In this document: one piece after another, positions 1 to 8,757 of the stretch
Numbering within the stretch: position 1 is the stretch's first letter
How the letters are laid out: each line of letters starts with the position of its first letter
From: Caldilineae bacterium
GTDB taxonomy: Bacteria; Chloroflexota; Anaerolineae; Epilineales; Epilineaceae
Assembly: GCA_020634625.1 (NCBI GenBank)
Contig: JACKBJ010000005.1
Span: 1 to 64,000, forward strand
DNA: 64,000 bases
Direction: 5' to 3'
Position numbers and translations under genes: made by a program
The notes under the pieces: model-generated
What the model saw: only the letters and a program-made list of their open reading frames with translations
Databases searched by the model: none
What the model was told of the DNA's origin: nothing

Positions 1-2568
1 GCTGTCACCGCTGGCGTGGTAGCGCCGCACCGCCTCGCGGAAGTAGGTGTCCTTGAAGCCGACGGTGAAGACCGTCGCGCCGTCGCGCTTGAGGGCGTTG
101 GCCGCGGCGTAGACCGCTTCGAGCGTGGTGTGGTTGGGCTCGCCGTCCGAGAGCAGCACCACCGCCTGGGTGTTGGCCGGCTGCCGGTTCGGGCTGCCGA
201 TCAGCTGCTGGTGGGCGTAGGACAGGCCCAGGTCGATGCGCGAGCCCTGCTGGGGTTGCTGGATGCGGTCGATGGCCGCCAGCAGCGCCGCGCGGTCGTT
301 GCCGAGCCGCTGCTCGGTGCGCGCCACCTCGTTGTACCAGACGATCGAGGCCTGGTCGTGGTTGCCCAGCCCATCCGGCTCCAGCGTCAGCTGGGCCAGG
401 AAGGCGCGGGCGGCGTCCTTGGCGCCCTCGAGCTTGAGGCGGCCGTCCGACATGCGACCCTGCATCGTGGTCGAGGCGTCGATGATCAGCACCACGTCGA
501 CGTACTGCTGGAAGCACTTGCCGTTGAACACGATCGGGATGTAGACCGGCTTCTTGGGCGGCGGCGGAGGCGGATCCGTCGGCGTCGGCGGGATCGGCGT
601 CGGCGTCGGGGTAATGGTCGGCGGCGGCACCGTCGGCGTGCGGGTGGGCACGTCGGGCGACACGACGACCACGCGCGGAATCGGGAACACCCCCTGGTTG
701 GGCTGGTCGAGGCCGTCGGTGCCCCAGTAGTCGGCGCCGACGTTGGTCGGGTGCTCTCCGACCTCGAGCGGCTCCACCCAGAAGCTCATCTCGACACCGC
801 TGAAGGGCACGTTCACGAACTGCCAGGTCAGCGTGCGGGCGGCGGCGTCCCAGACCGCCGGCGGGTCGGCCGAGCCCTCCTGGTAGGCCATGTTGGTCGG
901 CACCCGGTCGACCACGGTGACCTCCTTGAGCAGCACCGAGGCGGCGATGCGCTTGGCGATCTTGCGGTAGACCTCCTCGAGGTCGTCGGCGCGGGGTGCG
1001 AAGAAGTAGTGCTCGGGCGAGCGAGCCATGATGCGCAGCAGGTCCTGGTCGACGTCGCCGCCCAGGCCGATCGTGTAGGTCGTGATCTCGGCGTAGCGCG
1101 CCCGGTCGGCCGTGAAGAGCGTGCGCAGGCGGGTGTTGTTGAAGGGCACGCCGTCGGTGAGCAGCACGATGATCGGCTTGGCATCCGGCCGGTGGGCCGG
1201 GCCGAGCACCTCGAACATGCCGACCTCCATCCCGGCCGAGATGTCGGTCCCGCCGTTGGGCAACAGCCGGGCGATGGCGTCTTCGATCGCGCCGGGATCG
1301 TGGGTCAGGGGGACCAGCAGCTCGGGTTCGTTGCCGAACATCACGACCCCGACCTTGTCGCGGCTCAGGTCCATCATCCCGACGAAGGTCCGCACCGCCT
1401 CGCGGGCGGCCACGATCTTCTCGCCGGTCATCGAGTTGGAGCGGTCGACCACCAGCACGATGTCGGCCTTCTCGTACATCGAGGGGCAGTTGCCGCCCAG
1501 GCGCAGGTGGACCTTGGTCTTCTCGCCCAGGCGCAGGTAGGTCGGCGCGGCCCATTTGTGCGGCTGGGTGCTGCAGTCGTAGACCCGTTCGGGCGGCGCG
1601 ACCGGGCGCCGGCCGGGCACCGGCGCGTAGACGCGCACGCTGGCCTTGGACGGGTCGGCGACGTAGACCCGTCCGATGTCGTCGACCGCCAGATCGGTGG
1701 CGGTCGACTGGATGCCCGGCGTGGCGTCGGTGGCGTCCCAGACGTCCAGCAGCTGGCCGCTGCGGTCGATGCGGTAGATCCACTGCCGCTCGGAGATGAA
1801 GAAGATGCTGTCGTCGGGACCGATCGAGATGCGCTCGGCCGGCGCCGGCAGCGGGATGTCGTCGAAGAGCTCGCCGTTCTGGTAGACCTCGACCGCGTTG
1901 GTCGAGCGGTTGAGCAGGTACTCGGCGTAGTTGCGGTACTCGATGTCCCAGTAGCTCTGAACGCTGTTGAGCAGGCGATGGCCGTTGCGCTTGTTCATGC
2001 CATCGGCCGGGTAGTAGTCGAGCTCGGTGTTGTTGGCGTCGTCGCGCCACTCGTCGTACAGCACCGACAGCCGTGCGCCGAAGGGATCCCAGCCGATGGC
2101 CGAGAGGTAGGGCGGGCGCTCGCCGACGATCGGATGCGGGTCGCCGGGCAGGATCTTGCGCCAGACCGGGCCGCCGTTGCCGCGCCGTACCTTGAGCACC
2201 TCGCGGTCCTTGGCGGCGTAGACGTCGCCCTGGGCGTCGACCGCGAGCTCGGTGATGTTCTCGACCCGGGTCGTCTCGATCAGGCTGCCGTCGCTGCGCG
2301 TGTGGCGGACGTAGACCCCGCCCAGCACGTGCACCTGGCCGTCGCCGCCCCAGACGACGCGCATGGCGGCATCGGTGCCGGTCCACTCGTCGACCAGGCC
2401 GTAGGCGCCCGGATCGGAGTCCTGAGCCAAGGGGGCGGCGCTGGAACGCGGGTCGCTGGCAAGGGCCATCAGGGCCAGGAGCCCCAGGGCGCCCAGCGCC
2501 GACGGCAGGCGTCTGGCTCCGTGCCGGCCGGTCGGACGCAGCCGAGGCTGCAACGAGGAAGACGTCAT
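1..2568 (-). CDS. Secreted protein with beta-propeller-like region and two VWA domains (3' end outside window)
   Basis: Reads from ATG at 2568, after a good ribosome binding site (AAGGAG, 7 nt upstream), without a stop to the window edge: 856 codons seen. The N-terminus has a basic stretch and a hydrophobic core typical of a signal peptide. Residues about 65-330 look like an NHL/beta-propeller region. A first VWA domain follows with MIDAS DRSNS at 375-379, then a DUF11-like beta domain (about 545-640), a Pro/Thr-rich linker, the motif VYIPIVFNG, and a second VWA domain with MIDAS-like DASTT at about 697. The module around the first VWA (two cysteines, LGE, GGNCP, then the VWA) also occurs in the proteins at 43686 and 45151. 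Probably an exported adhesion or surface protein; ligand unknown. Confidence 0.85.
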   Translation of the reverse strand, partial: MTSSSLQPRLRPTGRHGARRLPSALGALGLLALMALASDPRSSAAPLAQDSDPGAYGLVDEWTGTDAAMRVVWGGDGQVHVLGGVYVRHTRSDGSLIETTRVENITELAVDAQGDVYAAKDREVLKVRRGNGGPVWRKILPGDPHPIVGERPPYLSAIGWDPFGARLSVLYDEWRDDANNTELDYYPADGMNKRNGHRLLNSVQSYWDIEYRNYAEYLLNRSTNAVEVYQNGELFDDIPLPAPAERISIGPDDSIFFISERQWIYRIDRSGQLLDVWDATDATPGIQSTATDLAVDDIGRVYVADPSKASVRVYAPVPGRRPVAPPERVYDCSTQPHKWAAPTYLRLGEKTKVHLRLGGNCPSMYEKADIVLVVDRSNSMTGEKIVAAREAVRTFVGMMDLSRDKVGVVMFGNEPELLVPLTHDPGAIEDAIARLLPNGGTDISAGMEVGMFEVLGPAHRPDAKPIIVLLTDGVPFNNTRLRTLFTADRARYAEITTYTIGLGGDVDQDLLRIMARSPEHYFFAPRADDLEEVYRKIAKRIAASVLLKEVTVVDRVPTNMAYQEGSADPPAVWDAAARTLTWQFVNVPFSGVEMSFWVEPLEVGEHPTNVGADYWGTDGLDQPNQGVFPIPRVVVVSPDVPTRTPTVPPPTITPTPTPIPPTPTDPPPPPPKKPVYIPIVFNGKCFQQYVDVVLIIDASTTMQGRMSDGRLKLEGAKDAARAFLAQLTLEPDGLGNHDQASIVWYNEVARTEQRLGNDRAALLAAIDRIQQPQQGSRIDLGLSYAHQQLIGSPNRQPANTQAVVLLSDGEPNHTTLEAVYAAANALKRDGATVFTVGFKDTYFREAVRRYHASGDS

Positions 2569-3017
2569 GACACGATCTCCTTAAATCCAAAGGCGAAACG
2601 CTGCGTCACGTTCCATGCGGGCCGAACGGAGCCTTTGGCCGAGGGTTGACTAGGGACTCGACCGCAAGCAAGCCGCTGCCAGGCGCGCGTCGAAGCGCGC
2701 TCGGAAAACGATCCAGAATTCGATTGCGCACGAAGGCGTGCCTCAATCCTATTCCGAACCGTGTGCGGCTCCAGTCCATCATATGGGCAGTTCGGCGCGG
2801 GTTGCGTGCGGCGTCGGGCGATGACGGGCGAATCGTGGGGCGGCCATCGCTCCGGCGTGGGCCACGCGTGGTTCTGGGGCCGCGCGTTCGGCTCGGGCTC
2901 GGATTCGGGGCCTGTCCGCGGCGCGTCGCACGACGGTCGAGGGCTGGTCCCGAATCCGTCTGGGACCGGTCGCCCGGGGGCTCGCCGCGCCCGCGGCACC
3001 GGGTCTAGACTGGCGGC
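2569..3017. other. Intergenic region without a supported gene
   Basis: This 449-bp gap separates two divergent genes. Short open frames here have no ribosome binding site, no recognisable domain and unusual composition. The right end holds the comEA -10 hexamer. No other structure stands out. Confidence 0.6.
3006..3011 (+). promoter_or_regulatory. Probable -10 element of comEA (near-leaderless)
   Basis: TAGACT fits TANNNT and ends 6 nt before the comEA ATG. No ribosome binding site lies between, so the transcript may begin at or next to the start codon. Confidence 0.4.
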
Positions 3018-3674
3018 ATGCACGAGCCCCTCGCCCGCCTGCGCGGGCATGTCTTGACCCTCCTGATCAACCTGACGCTCTGCGGGCTCCTGGTCTGGGG
3101 CCTGCGCGACCCACGCGACAGCGCGCTGCGCGTCGAGCCGGCCCCGACGCGGACCCCCGCGCCGAGCGCGACGCCCCTGCGGGTGAGCGTGCACGTGGCC
3201 GGCGCCGTTCGGCGCCCGGGCCTGGTCAGCCTGGCCGAGGGCGCCCGCGCCGCCGACGCGGTCGCCGCCGCCGGTGGGCTGCTGCCCGATGCGGCGTCGG
3301 CGGCCGTGAACCTGGCGGCGCCCCTGCAGGACGGGCAACAGCTGTGGGTGCCGTCGGCCAGGGAGGCGGGCGACCCGGCCCCGGCGGCCGCCCTGCCCCA
3401 GGCCATGGGCGGATCGGCCTCCGGCTCGGACCCGTCCGCGGCCATCGCCAAGGTCGCGCCGGGCGACGCGGCCAGCTCGGGTCCGCTGGACCTGAACCGG
3501 GCCAGCGCGGCCGAGCTCGAGCAGCTGCCGGGCATCGGCCCGGCCCTGGCCGCCCGCATCGTCGCCCACCGCGAGGCCGAGGGGCCCTTCGCCAGCCCGC
3601 GCGACCTGCTCGAGGTCTCCGGGATCGGCGAGAAGACCCTCGCCCGCTTCGAGGACCGTCTGCGCGTGCGCTAG
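3018..3674 (+). CDS. comEA: ComEA-like DNA-binding protein (SLBB plus helix-hairpin-helix)
   Basis: The 218-aa product has one N-terminal membrane anchor (about 11-28), a Pro/Thr linker, an SLBB domain (about 57-112) and a C-terminal pair of helix-hairpin-helix motifs (about 155-215) with LPGIGPALAARI and VSGIGEKTLARF. This is the order of ComEA, the membrane-anchored DNA receptor of natural competence. No comEC or other competence gene is adjacent, so uptake function is inferred from family only. The start is fixed by the membrane segment and the -10 element just upstream. Confidence 0.9.
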   Translation: MHEPLARLRGHVLTLLINLTLCGLLVWGLRDPRDSALRVEPAPTRTPAPSATPLRVSVHVAGAVRRPGLVSLAEGARAADAVAAAGGLLPDAASAAVNLAAPLQDGQQLWVPSAREAGDPAPAAALPQAMGGSASGSDPSAAIAKVAPGDAASSGPLDLNRASAAELEQLPGIGPALAARIVAHREAEGPFASPRDLLEVSGIGEKTLARFEDRLRVR

Positions 3675-3771
3675 GGTAGCCGCAGCCTCCGGGTCCCGGC
3701 CCAGCGCGTCGGCGCGCCGCGCCAGCCGAGGTCCCCGGCGGCGCCGAACCCCGAGGCTCCCCCACGGCCGC

Positions 3772-3799
3772 TTGTTCGCCCGTTCGGGACCCGTACAAT
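3772..3799 (+). promoter_or_regulatory. Promoter of the YprB-like nuclease gene, apparently leaderless
   Basis: TTGTTC at 3772-3777 and TACAAT at 3794-3799 are 16 bp apart. The -10 ends 7 nt before the ATG at 3807, so transcription should start at or beside the start codon. Confidence 0.55.
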
Positions 3800-3806
3800 T
3801 GTTCGC

Positions 3807-5174
3807 ATGCCAGAGCCCGGCGCCGGCCGCATCGACCCCGACCTGGCCGCGCGGCTCGCGCGGCTGGGCGTATCGGTCGGCGTGGAGGGCATTCGCGCGC
3901 CCGAACCACCGGCGCGCGATCCGGAGGTCCGAGTCGACCCGCATCCCGATCGGGCCGCGGACGGCGTCGGATCGCCGGCGCGGCTGCCGATCGAGGAAGC
4001 GGTGCCCGGCCGCGAGCAGCGGCGCGAGGATGGCGCCTGCTACGTCTCGACCGCCTATCGCGCCCTGGACGAGCTGCATGCCGGCGAGCGCCTGGGGGCC
4101 GCCTTGGAGGCCTGTACCGAGAGCCTGGCGGCGCTGGCCGGCGACGCGGCGCTGAGCGGCATCGACCTGGCGAACACGGCCTTTCTCGATACCGAGACCA
4201 CCGGCCTGATGGGCGGGACGGGCACCTACGCCTTCCTGATCGGCGTCGGCCGCTTCGTCGGCCCGAGCTTCCAGGTGCGCCAGTTCTTCATGCGCGGACC
4301 GGGCGAGGAGCGGGCCCAGCTGGCCGAGGTGGCCGATTGGATCGCGCCCTGCAGCGGCCTGGTGACCTTCAACGGGCGCAGCTACGACATGCCGCTGCTG
4401 GCGACGCGCTGCACGCTGCACCGGCGGCCGGCCTTCCTGGCCGGCGCGCCGCATCTCGACCTGCTGCCCGCCGCGCGCCGGCTTTGGCGCCTCCGCCTCG
4501 AGAGCTGCGCGCTGACCGCGCTCGAACGGGACGTGCTGGGCCTGGCGCGCCAGGATGACGTGCCGGGCTGGCTGATCCCGTATCGCTACTTCCGCTACCA
4601 GCAAGACGGCGACGCCCGGCCCCTGGTCGGCATCTTCGAGCACAACGCGCTGGACATCCTGAGCATGGTCAGCCTGCTGTCGCGGGTGGCGCGGGCCTAT
4701 CGAGCGCCGGACGAGGCCCTGGCGCACGCCGAGGACTGGTTCAGCCTGGCTCGCGCCTACGAGCGGGCGGGGGAGCCGGCTCGGGCCTTGGCCGCTTGTC
4801 GGCGGGCGTTGGACCAGGGGCTGCCGGCCGAGTCGGCGGCGCGGGCTTGGGAGACGATGGGGCTGATCGCGCGACGGTCGGGCGACTGGTCGACCGCCAC
4901 CGGCATCTGGCGCGAGCTGGTCGCGGCCGAGGCCAACCGGCGCCTCTACCCCTACGAGGAGCTGGCCAAGTTTTGGGAGCATCGGGCCGAGCCGCGCGAC
5001 CCGGATCGGGCGCTGACCTGGTCGCGGCGGGCCCTCGAACGGCTCGAGGCGGGCGACCTGCGCCCTCGACGCGGCCTGCGCAGCGCACGCGCCCAGCTCC
5101 AGCACCGGATCGGCCGTCTGGAACGGCGGCTGGGCATCGCGCCGGACCCAGGACGATCCGGCGACGGGGCCTAG
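3807..5174 (+). CDS. YprB-like ribonuclease H-fold exonuclease with C-terminal TPR-like region
   Basis: The 455-aa product has an exonuclease-like motif DTETTGL at about 128-134, carrying the first acidic metal ligands, then VTFNGRSYDMPLL and HNALDILSM, the later motifs of the RNase H-like DEDD fold in YprB proteins (PF13482). Residues about 300-430 are helical and Ala/Arg-rich, like TPR repeats. Family members are predicted 3'-5' exonucleases; the substrate is not established. The gene stands alone, converges on DUF1501 and shares a strong hairpin terminator with it. The first 75 residues are charged and low in complexity. Confidence 0.85.
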   Translation: MPEPGAGRIDPDLAARLARLGVSVGVEGIRAPEPPARDPEVRVDPHPDRAADGVGSPARLPIEEAVPGREQRREDGACYVSTAYRALDELHAGERLGAALEACTESLAALAGDAALSGIDLANTAFLDTETTGLMGGTGTYAFLIGVGRFVGPSFQVRQFFMRGPGEERAQLAEVADWIAPCSGLVTFNGRSYDMPLLATRCTLHRRPAFLAGAPHLDLLPAARRLWRLRLESCALTALERDVLGLARQDDVPGWLIPYRYFRYQQDGDARPLVGIFEHNALDILSMVSLLSRVARAYRAPDEALAHAEDWFSLARAYERAGEPARALAACRRALDQGLPAESAARAWETMGLIARRSGDWSTATGIWRELVAAEANRRLYPYEELAKFWEHRAEPRDPDRALTWSRRALERLEAGDLRPRRGLRSARAQLQHRIGRLERRLGIAPDPGRSGDGA

Positions 5175-5255
5175 GGCGCCGGGGAGCGCCGGCAGCGTAA
5201 CCGGATGGCGCCGGGGTGGCGCGATCGGTCGCCGAGCCCCGAGACGACCCGGTGG

Positions 5256-5305
5256 CCGAAACGCAGAAGCCCCGCGCCGACTCGGCGCGGGGCTTCTGCG
5301 TTCGG
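5256..5305. terminator. Bidirectional hairpin terminator
   Basis: A near-perfect inverted repeat (arms 5256-5280 and 5282-5305, one bulged A) forms a stem of about 24 bp between two convergent genes. It should fold on both strands. Confidence 0.8.
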
Positions 5306-5348
5306 TCGTCGAACGAAGGGCCGGCGCGCCATGGCGCGCCGGCCCGGC

Positions 5349-6770
5349 TCAGCTGCGATTGACCAGCGGCACGTAGATCTCGTGGCGATCGGGCGCCACG
5401 TCGGTCGGCTTCGGGACCGCGGTCGGCCGTTCGGTCGGGACCGGCGTCGGCACCCCGGCATCTTCCTTGGCCAGGCCCAGGAAGTTGAAGGTGTGGCCCG
5501 GGAAGACTTCGCTGACCTTGGCGTTGCCCATGCGCTTGACCAGGACCTCGCCCAGCACGTCGCGGTACTCGATGGTGCGCGCCAGGTCGCCGCGGTCGAG
5601 GTTGTCGCTGGAGAGGCCGGGCCAGCGCCGCGTGTAGACCTTGCCGCCGTTGATGCCGCGGCCGAAGAGGAACTGCACGTTGCCGTGACCGTGGTCGGTG
5701 CCCAGACCGCCGTTCTCGTAGGCGCGGCGACCGAACTCGCTCATCACCACGATGGTGATGCCCTGCTTGACCGAGCCCGGCTCGAAACGGTCGTGCAGGT
5801 CGGTGATCAGGGCGCTGATGCCCTGGCTCAGCTCGAGCATCCGATTCGCCATGCCGCCGGTGGTCGGGTCGTCGCCGGCCACCTGGTTGGCATGGGTGTC
5901 CCAGCCGCCGATGTCGATACAGGCCACCTCCAGGCCGACCTCGGCCTTGACCAGCTGCGCGATCTGCATCATGCCGCGACCGAGCCCGGTCTGGCCGTAG
6001 TTGGCGCCGTTGGAGGGCGTGTAGTTGGTGTTGGCGATGGCGTCCTGCAGCAGGTCGAGCGCGGCGAAGGTGGCCTGGCCCTGGGTGTCGAGCCAGCCGT
6101 CGCCGCCGTAGAGCGTCTCGAGGTGCTGCTGGAAGCGGTCGATCTCGGCCTGACGGCCCTGAAGGTGGAACTCGGCGATCGAGCGCAGCGCCACCGCGGG
6201 CACCGGGCCGCGCAAGCTGGCCTGCAGCTGCGAGCCCATGCCCACCGCCCGGAAGGGCGAGTGGTTGGCGTTGGCCACGCTGTACAGGTGGCGGCCGATC
6301 CAGCCATCGCTGCGCAGCTTCTGACCGGGCGTGCCGCGCTCCATGTAGTCCATCGCGTCGAAGTGGCTGCGGGTCGGGTCGTCCTGGGCGACGGCGTGCG
6401 CCATGGCCAGGATGCCTTCGTCCCACCAGCGGCCCCAGCCGCCCTGGCCGGCGCCGGCCAGCGTCGGGTGCAGGCCCCACTGCTGACCGTTCTCGCCGCC
6501 GAGATCGAAGGCCTTCCGGCCCGCGTTCGAGTCGGGCGCCGGGATGCCGATGCGCGGGCGGAGGGTGAAGTAGTCGGCCTCGTCATGGTAGGGGATGACC
6601 ATGTTCAGGCCGTCGTATCCGCCGCGGGCAAAGACCACGACCATGATGTCGCCGGTCGGCAGCTCGTCCTGCTTGCGGAAGGCCATGCGGGGCATCCAGC
6701 TCGGCCACACGGCGCTGCCGAGGGCCAGCATGCCGCTGCGTTCGAAGAGGGTTCGCCTGGTGATTGTCAT
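5349..6770 (-). CDS. DUF1501 family secreted protein
   Basis: The 473-aa product starts at ATG 6770 after AAGGAG; an in-frame GTG 18 nt upstream has no ribosome binding site. The N-terminus MTITRRTLFERSG is a twin-arginine-like signal. The body has DUF1501 features: a VFARGGYDGLNMV strand, DLHDRFE, VVMSEFGRRAYEN and the GTDHGHG histidine motif near the end, like the alkaline phosphatase/sulfatase fold. The C-terminus is a Pro/Thr-rich stretch closing with IYVPLVNRS. It lies 25 bp behind the DUF1800 gene. These two families are routinely paired; their biochemical role is not established. Confidence 0.9.
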   Translation of the reverse strand: MTITRRTLFERSGMLALGSAVWPSWMPRMAFRKQDELPTGDIMVVVFARGGYDGLNMVIPYHDEADYFTLRPRIGIPAPDSNAGRKAFDLGGENGQQWGLHPTLAGAGQGGWGRWWDEGILAMAHAVAQDDPTRSHFDAMDYMERGTPGQKLRSDGWIGRHLYSVANANHSPFRAVGMGSQLQASLRGPVPAVALRSIAEFHLQGRQAEIDRFQQHLETLYGGDGWLDTQGQATFAALDLLQDAIANTNYTPSNGANYGQTGLGRGMMQIAQLVKAEVGLEVACIDIGGWDTHANQVAGDDPTTGGMANRMLELSQGISALITDLHDRFEPGSVKQGITIVVMSEFGRRAYENGGLGTDHGHGNVQFLFGRGINGGKVYTRRWPGLSSDNLDRGDLARTIEYRDVLGEVLVKRMGNAKVSEVFPGHTFNFLGLAKEDAGVPTPVPTERPTAVPKPTDVAPDRHEIYVPLVNRS

Positions 6771-6795
6771 GCTTCTGCTCCTTGTCACCGCGGGC

Positions 6796-8412
6796 CTAGC
6801 GCCACTGGAAGTAGGGGCTGTCGAGGATCAGGGCGATCGTCGACGGCAGGCGGCTCTGGGGCGAGCGGTCGAGCGGCGCGCTCGCCTGTCCGCCATTCGT
6901 GAGGAACTCGACCATCAGCGCGCGGTCCGCGTCGGCCATCGGCCGGTGGAGCAGGCGATCGATCCAGTAGTCGACGGCGGCGCCGGCCGTGGTGACCTCG
7001 GCCGGGGTCTGCTCGTGGGGCAGGAAGCCCGGCACCATCTGGGCGCCCAGGTTGTTGTTGGTGCCGCTGGCGACGCCGCAGAGCGAGAGGCCCACGTTCC
7101 AACGGGTCAGGATGCCGATGCTGGAAGACCAGGCGTCCTTGTCGTCGGGGTAGCCATCGGGCGTCGGCCAGTAGAAGGGCACGTGGCCCATCGTCTCGAG
7201 CGCGTAGCTCAAGCGGTTGAAGAGCTGGGCGCGCTGGGCGGCGCTGAGCGGCACGCTCTCGCTGGGCACGTCGGCCACGCGGAAGCTGCGCGCCAGGAAG
7301 TCCATCGGTCGCGAGAGCCGCCCGCCGTAGGTGGCGAAGGAGTTGGCGAACTGCTGGCTGCTGAGGATGGCGTAGACCATCTCCTTGATGTCGCCGTCGC
7401 TGCGCCGGTAGGTCTCGGCCACGCTGTCGACCAGCTCGGGCACCTGACCCACCGGGTCGTCGGTGACGAAGCGGCGGATCAGCTTGGTGGCCAGGAAGCG
7501 GGCCGTGGCCGGATGGTTGCACAGGATGTCGATGACCAGGTCGCCGTCGGCCTTGAAGTTGTTGGAGGCGATGAACTCGCCCAGCACCGTCTTCACGCCG
7601 TTGTCGTGGTCGCCCTGTCGGAACTCGAACTCGCCCCAGGTCGGGCTGGTCGGGCCGTTGTCCCAGCTCCAGCCGGTGAAGCAGCGCGCGACCTCCTTGA
7701 CGTCGGTCTCGGTGTAGGGAACGCCGTTGACCGCCGCGCCAAGCGTGTGCAGCTCCATGATCTCGCGCGCGTAGTTCTCGTTCGGGTTGCCCTTGCGGCT
7801 GACATCGTTATTGAGGTAGTTCAGCATGGCCGGGCTCTCGGCCGAGGCGGTCAGCAGGTCCTTGAACTTGCCCAGGGCATGCTGGCGCACCACCGCCTTG
7901 TCGTCGGCCGTCTTGAAGAAGACCACGTTGTCGGTGCGGAAGTCCATCGAGAAGTGGTCGGTCCAGAACTCGACCATCACCTCGTAGAGCATGCGCTGGC
8001 TGAACATCATGCGGTAGAGCGTCGCCAGGGCCAGCTCCTGGAAGATCTGGCCCTGATTGTTCATGCGGTAGTTGGTCCAGATCTGGCGCGAGCTCATGCT
8101 CAGCGTGGCCAGCTCGCGATTGATCCGCTCCTCGACGGCGCTGTCGTCGATCGCCTCGTGGTCCAGCTGCCACTCGATCCAGGCCAGCGGACCCATCTGA
8201 CGCGCCTTCTCGACATCCCCGGGCCGCGGCCCGAAGGCGGCGCGGTTGAGCAGCAGCGCCGCCAGATCCGGCTCCGGCATGTCGGCCGCCGTCTTGGCCG
8301 TCCAGCGCAGGGGAGGCCGGCTGCTTGCCGGCATCTCCGACAGGACGGGCACGGCCGCCGCCGCGGTGGCCGTCCCGCCCAACTGAATCAGTCGACGCCT
8401 GGAGATGTCCAT
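6796..8412 (-). CDS. DUF1800 family secreted protein
   Basis: The 538-aa product starts at ATG 8412, preceded by AAAGGAGG at a 6-nt spacing; the open frame continues upstream but without a comparable site. The N-terminus MDISRRRLIQLGG is a twin-arginine-type signal followed by an Ala-rich segment. The body shows DUF1800 features: LLNRAAFGPRPGD near residue 60, FWTDHFSMD, NENYAREIMELHTLG and CFTGW. It is the first gene of a two-gene unit with DUF1501. Function of the pair is unknown; both are probably exported. Confidence 0.9.
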   Translation of the reverse strand: MDISRRRLIQLGGTATAAAAVPVLSEMPASSRPPLRWTAKTAADMPEPDLAALLLNRAAFGPRPGDVEKARQMGPLAWIEWQLDHEAIDDSAVEERINRELATLSMSSRQIWTNYRMNNQGQIFQELALATLYRMMFSQRMLYEVMVEFWTDHFSMDFRTDNVVFFKTADDKAVVRQHALGKFKDLLTASAESPAMLNYLNNDVSRKGNPNENYAREIMELHTLGAAVNGVPYTETDVKEVARCFTGWSWDNGPTSPTWGEFEFRQGDHDNGVKTVLGEFIASNNFKADGDLVIDILCNHPATARFLATKLIRRFVTDDPVGQVPELVDSVAETYRRSDGDIKEMVYAILSSQQFANSFATYGGRLSRPMDFLARSFRVADVPSESVPLSAAQRAQLFNRLSYALETMGHVPFYWPTPDGYPDDKDAWSSSIGILTRWNVGLSLCGVASGTNNNLGAQMVPGFLPHEQTPAEVTTAGAAVDYWIDRLLHRPMADADRALMVEFLTNGGQASAPLDRSPQSRLPSTIALILDSPYFQWR

Positions 8413-8690
8413 AAGCGCCCTCCTTTCGGGTGTGCGATTGCGGAAGCGATGGTGTTGCCCCGGCTCGCGAGCACCGGTCGCCAGGCGGATCGGGATCGGC
8501 TGCGGCATCCGACGCCCGATCGGCCCCTGTCGCTCGGTTTGACGTGGGGTCCAACGCCGCCCGATCGATCCAGGATAGAGGCGGCGATGCGGACTCCCAA
8601 CGGCCAAGGTACGGCGACCCGGCTGCGCGCCTATCTTACACGACTTTCGGCACCGGCGTCGAAGCGAGCTCCACGAGGGGAGCCCCAAAC

Positions 8691-8723
8691 GAAAAGGGCC
8701 AAGCGTTGGATCACGCTCGGCCC
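8691..8723 (-). terminator. Terminator of the sigma factor gene
   Basis: On the minus strand a 10-bp stem (one mismatch, GGGCCGAGCG with its partner) is followed by CCCTTTTCGTTT, 35 nt past the rpoD stop. Confidence 0.7.
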
Positions 8724-8757
8724 TGGGCGGCTCGACCGGCGAAACGTCGCGCGCGGC

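Noticed and set aside
5..2590. A long 861-codon open frame in another minus-strand frame
   Set aside because: Its Arg/Pro/Gly-rich translation has no domain; the frame from ATG 2568 encodes clear VWA domains. Long shadow frames are expected at this GC content.
2761..3057. A 98-codon plus-strand frame before comEA
   Set aside because: No ribosome binding site, low-complexity translation and overlap with the comEA start.
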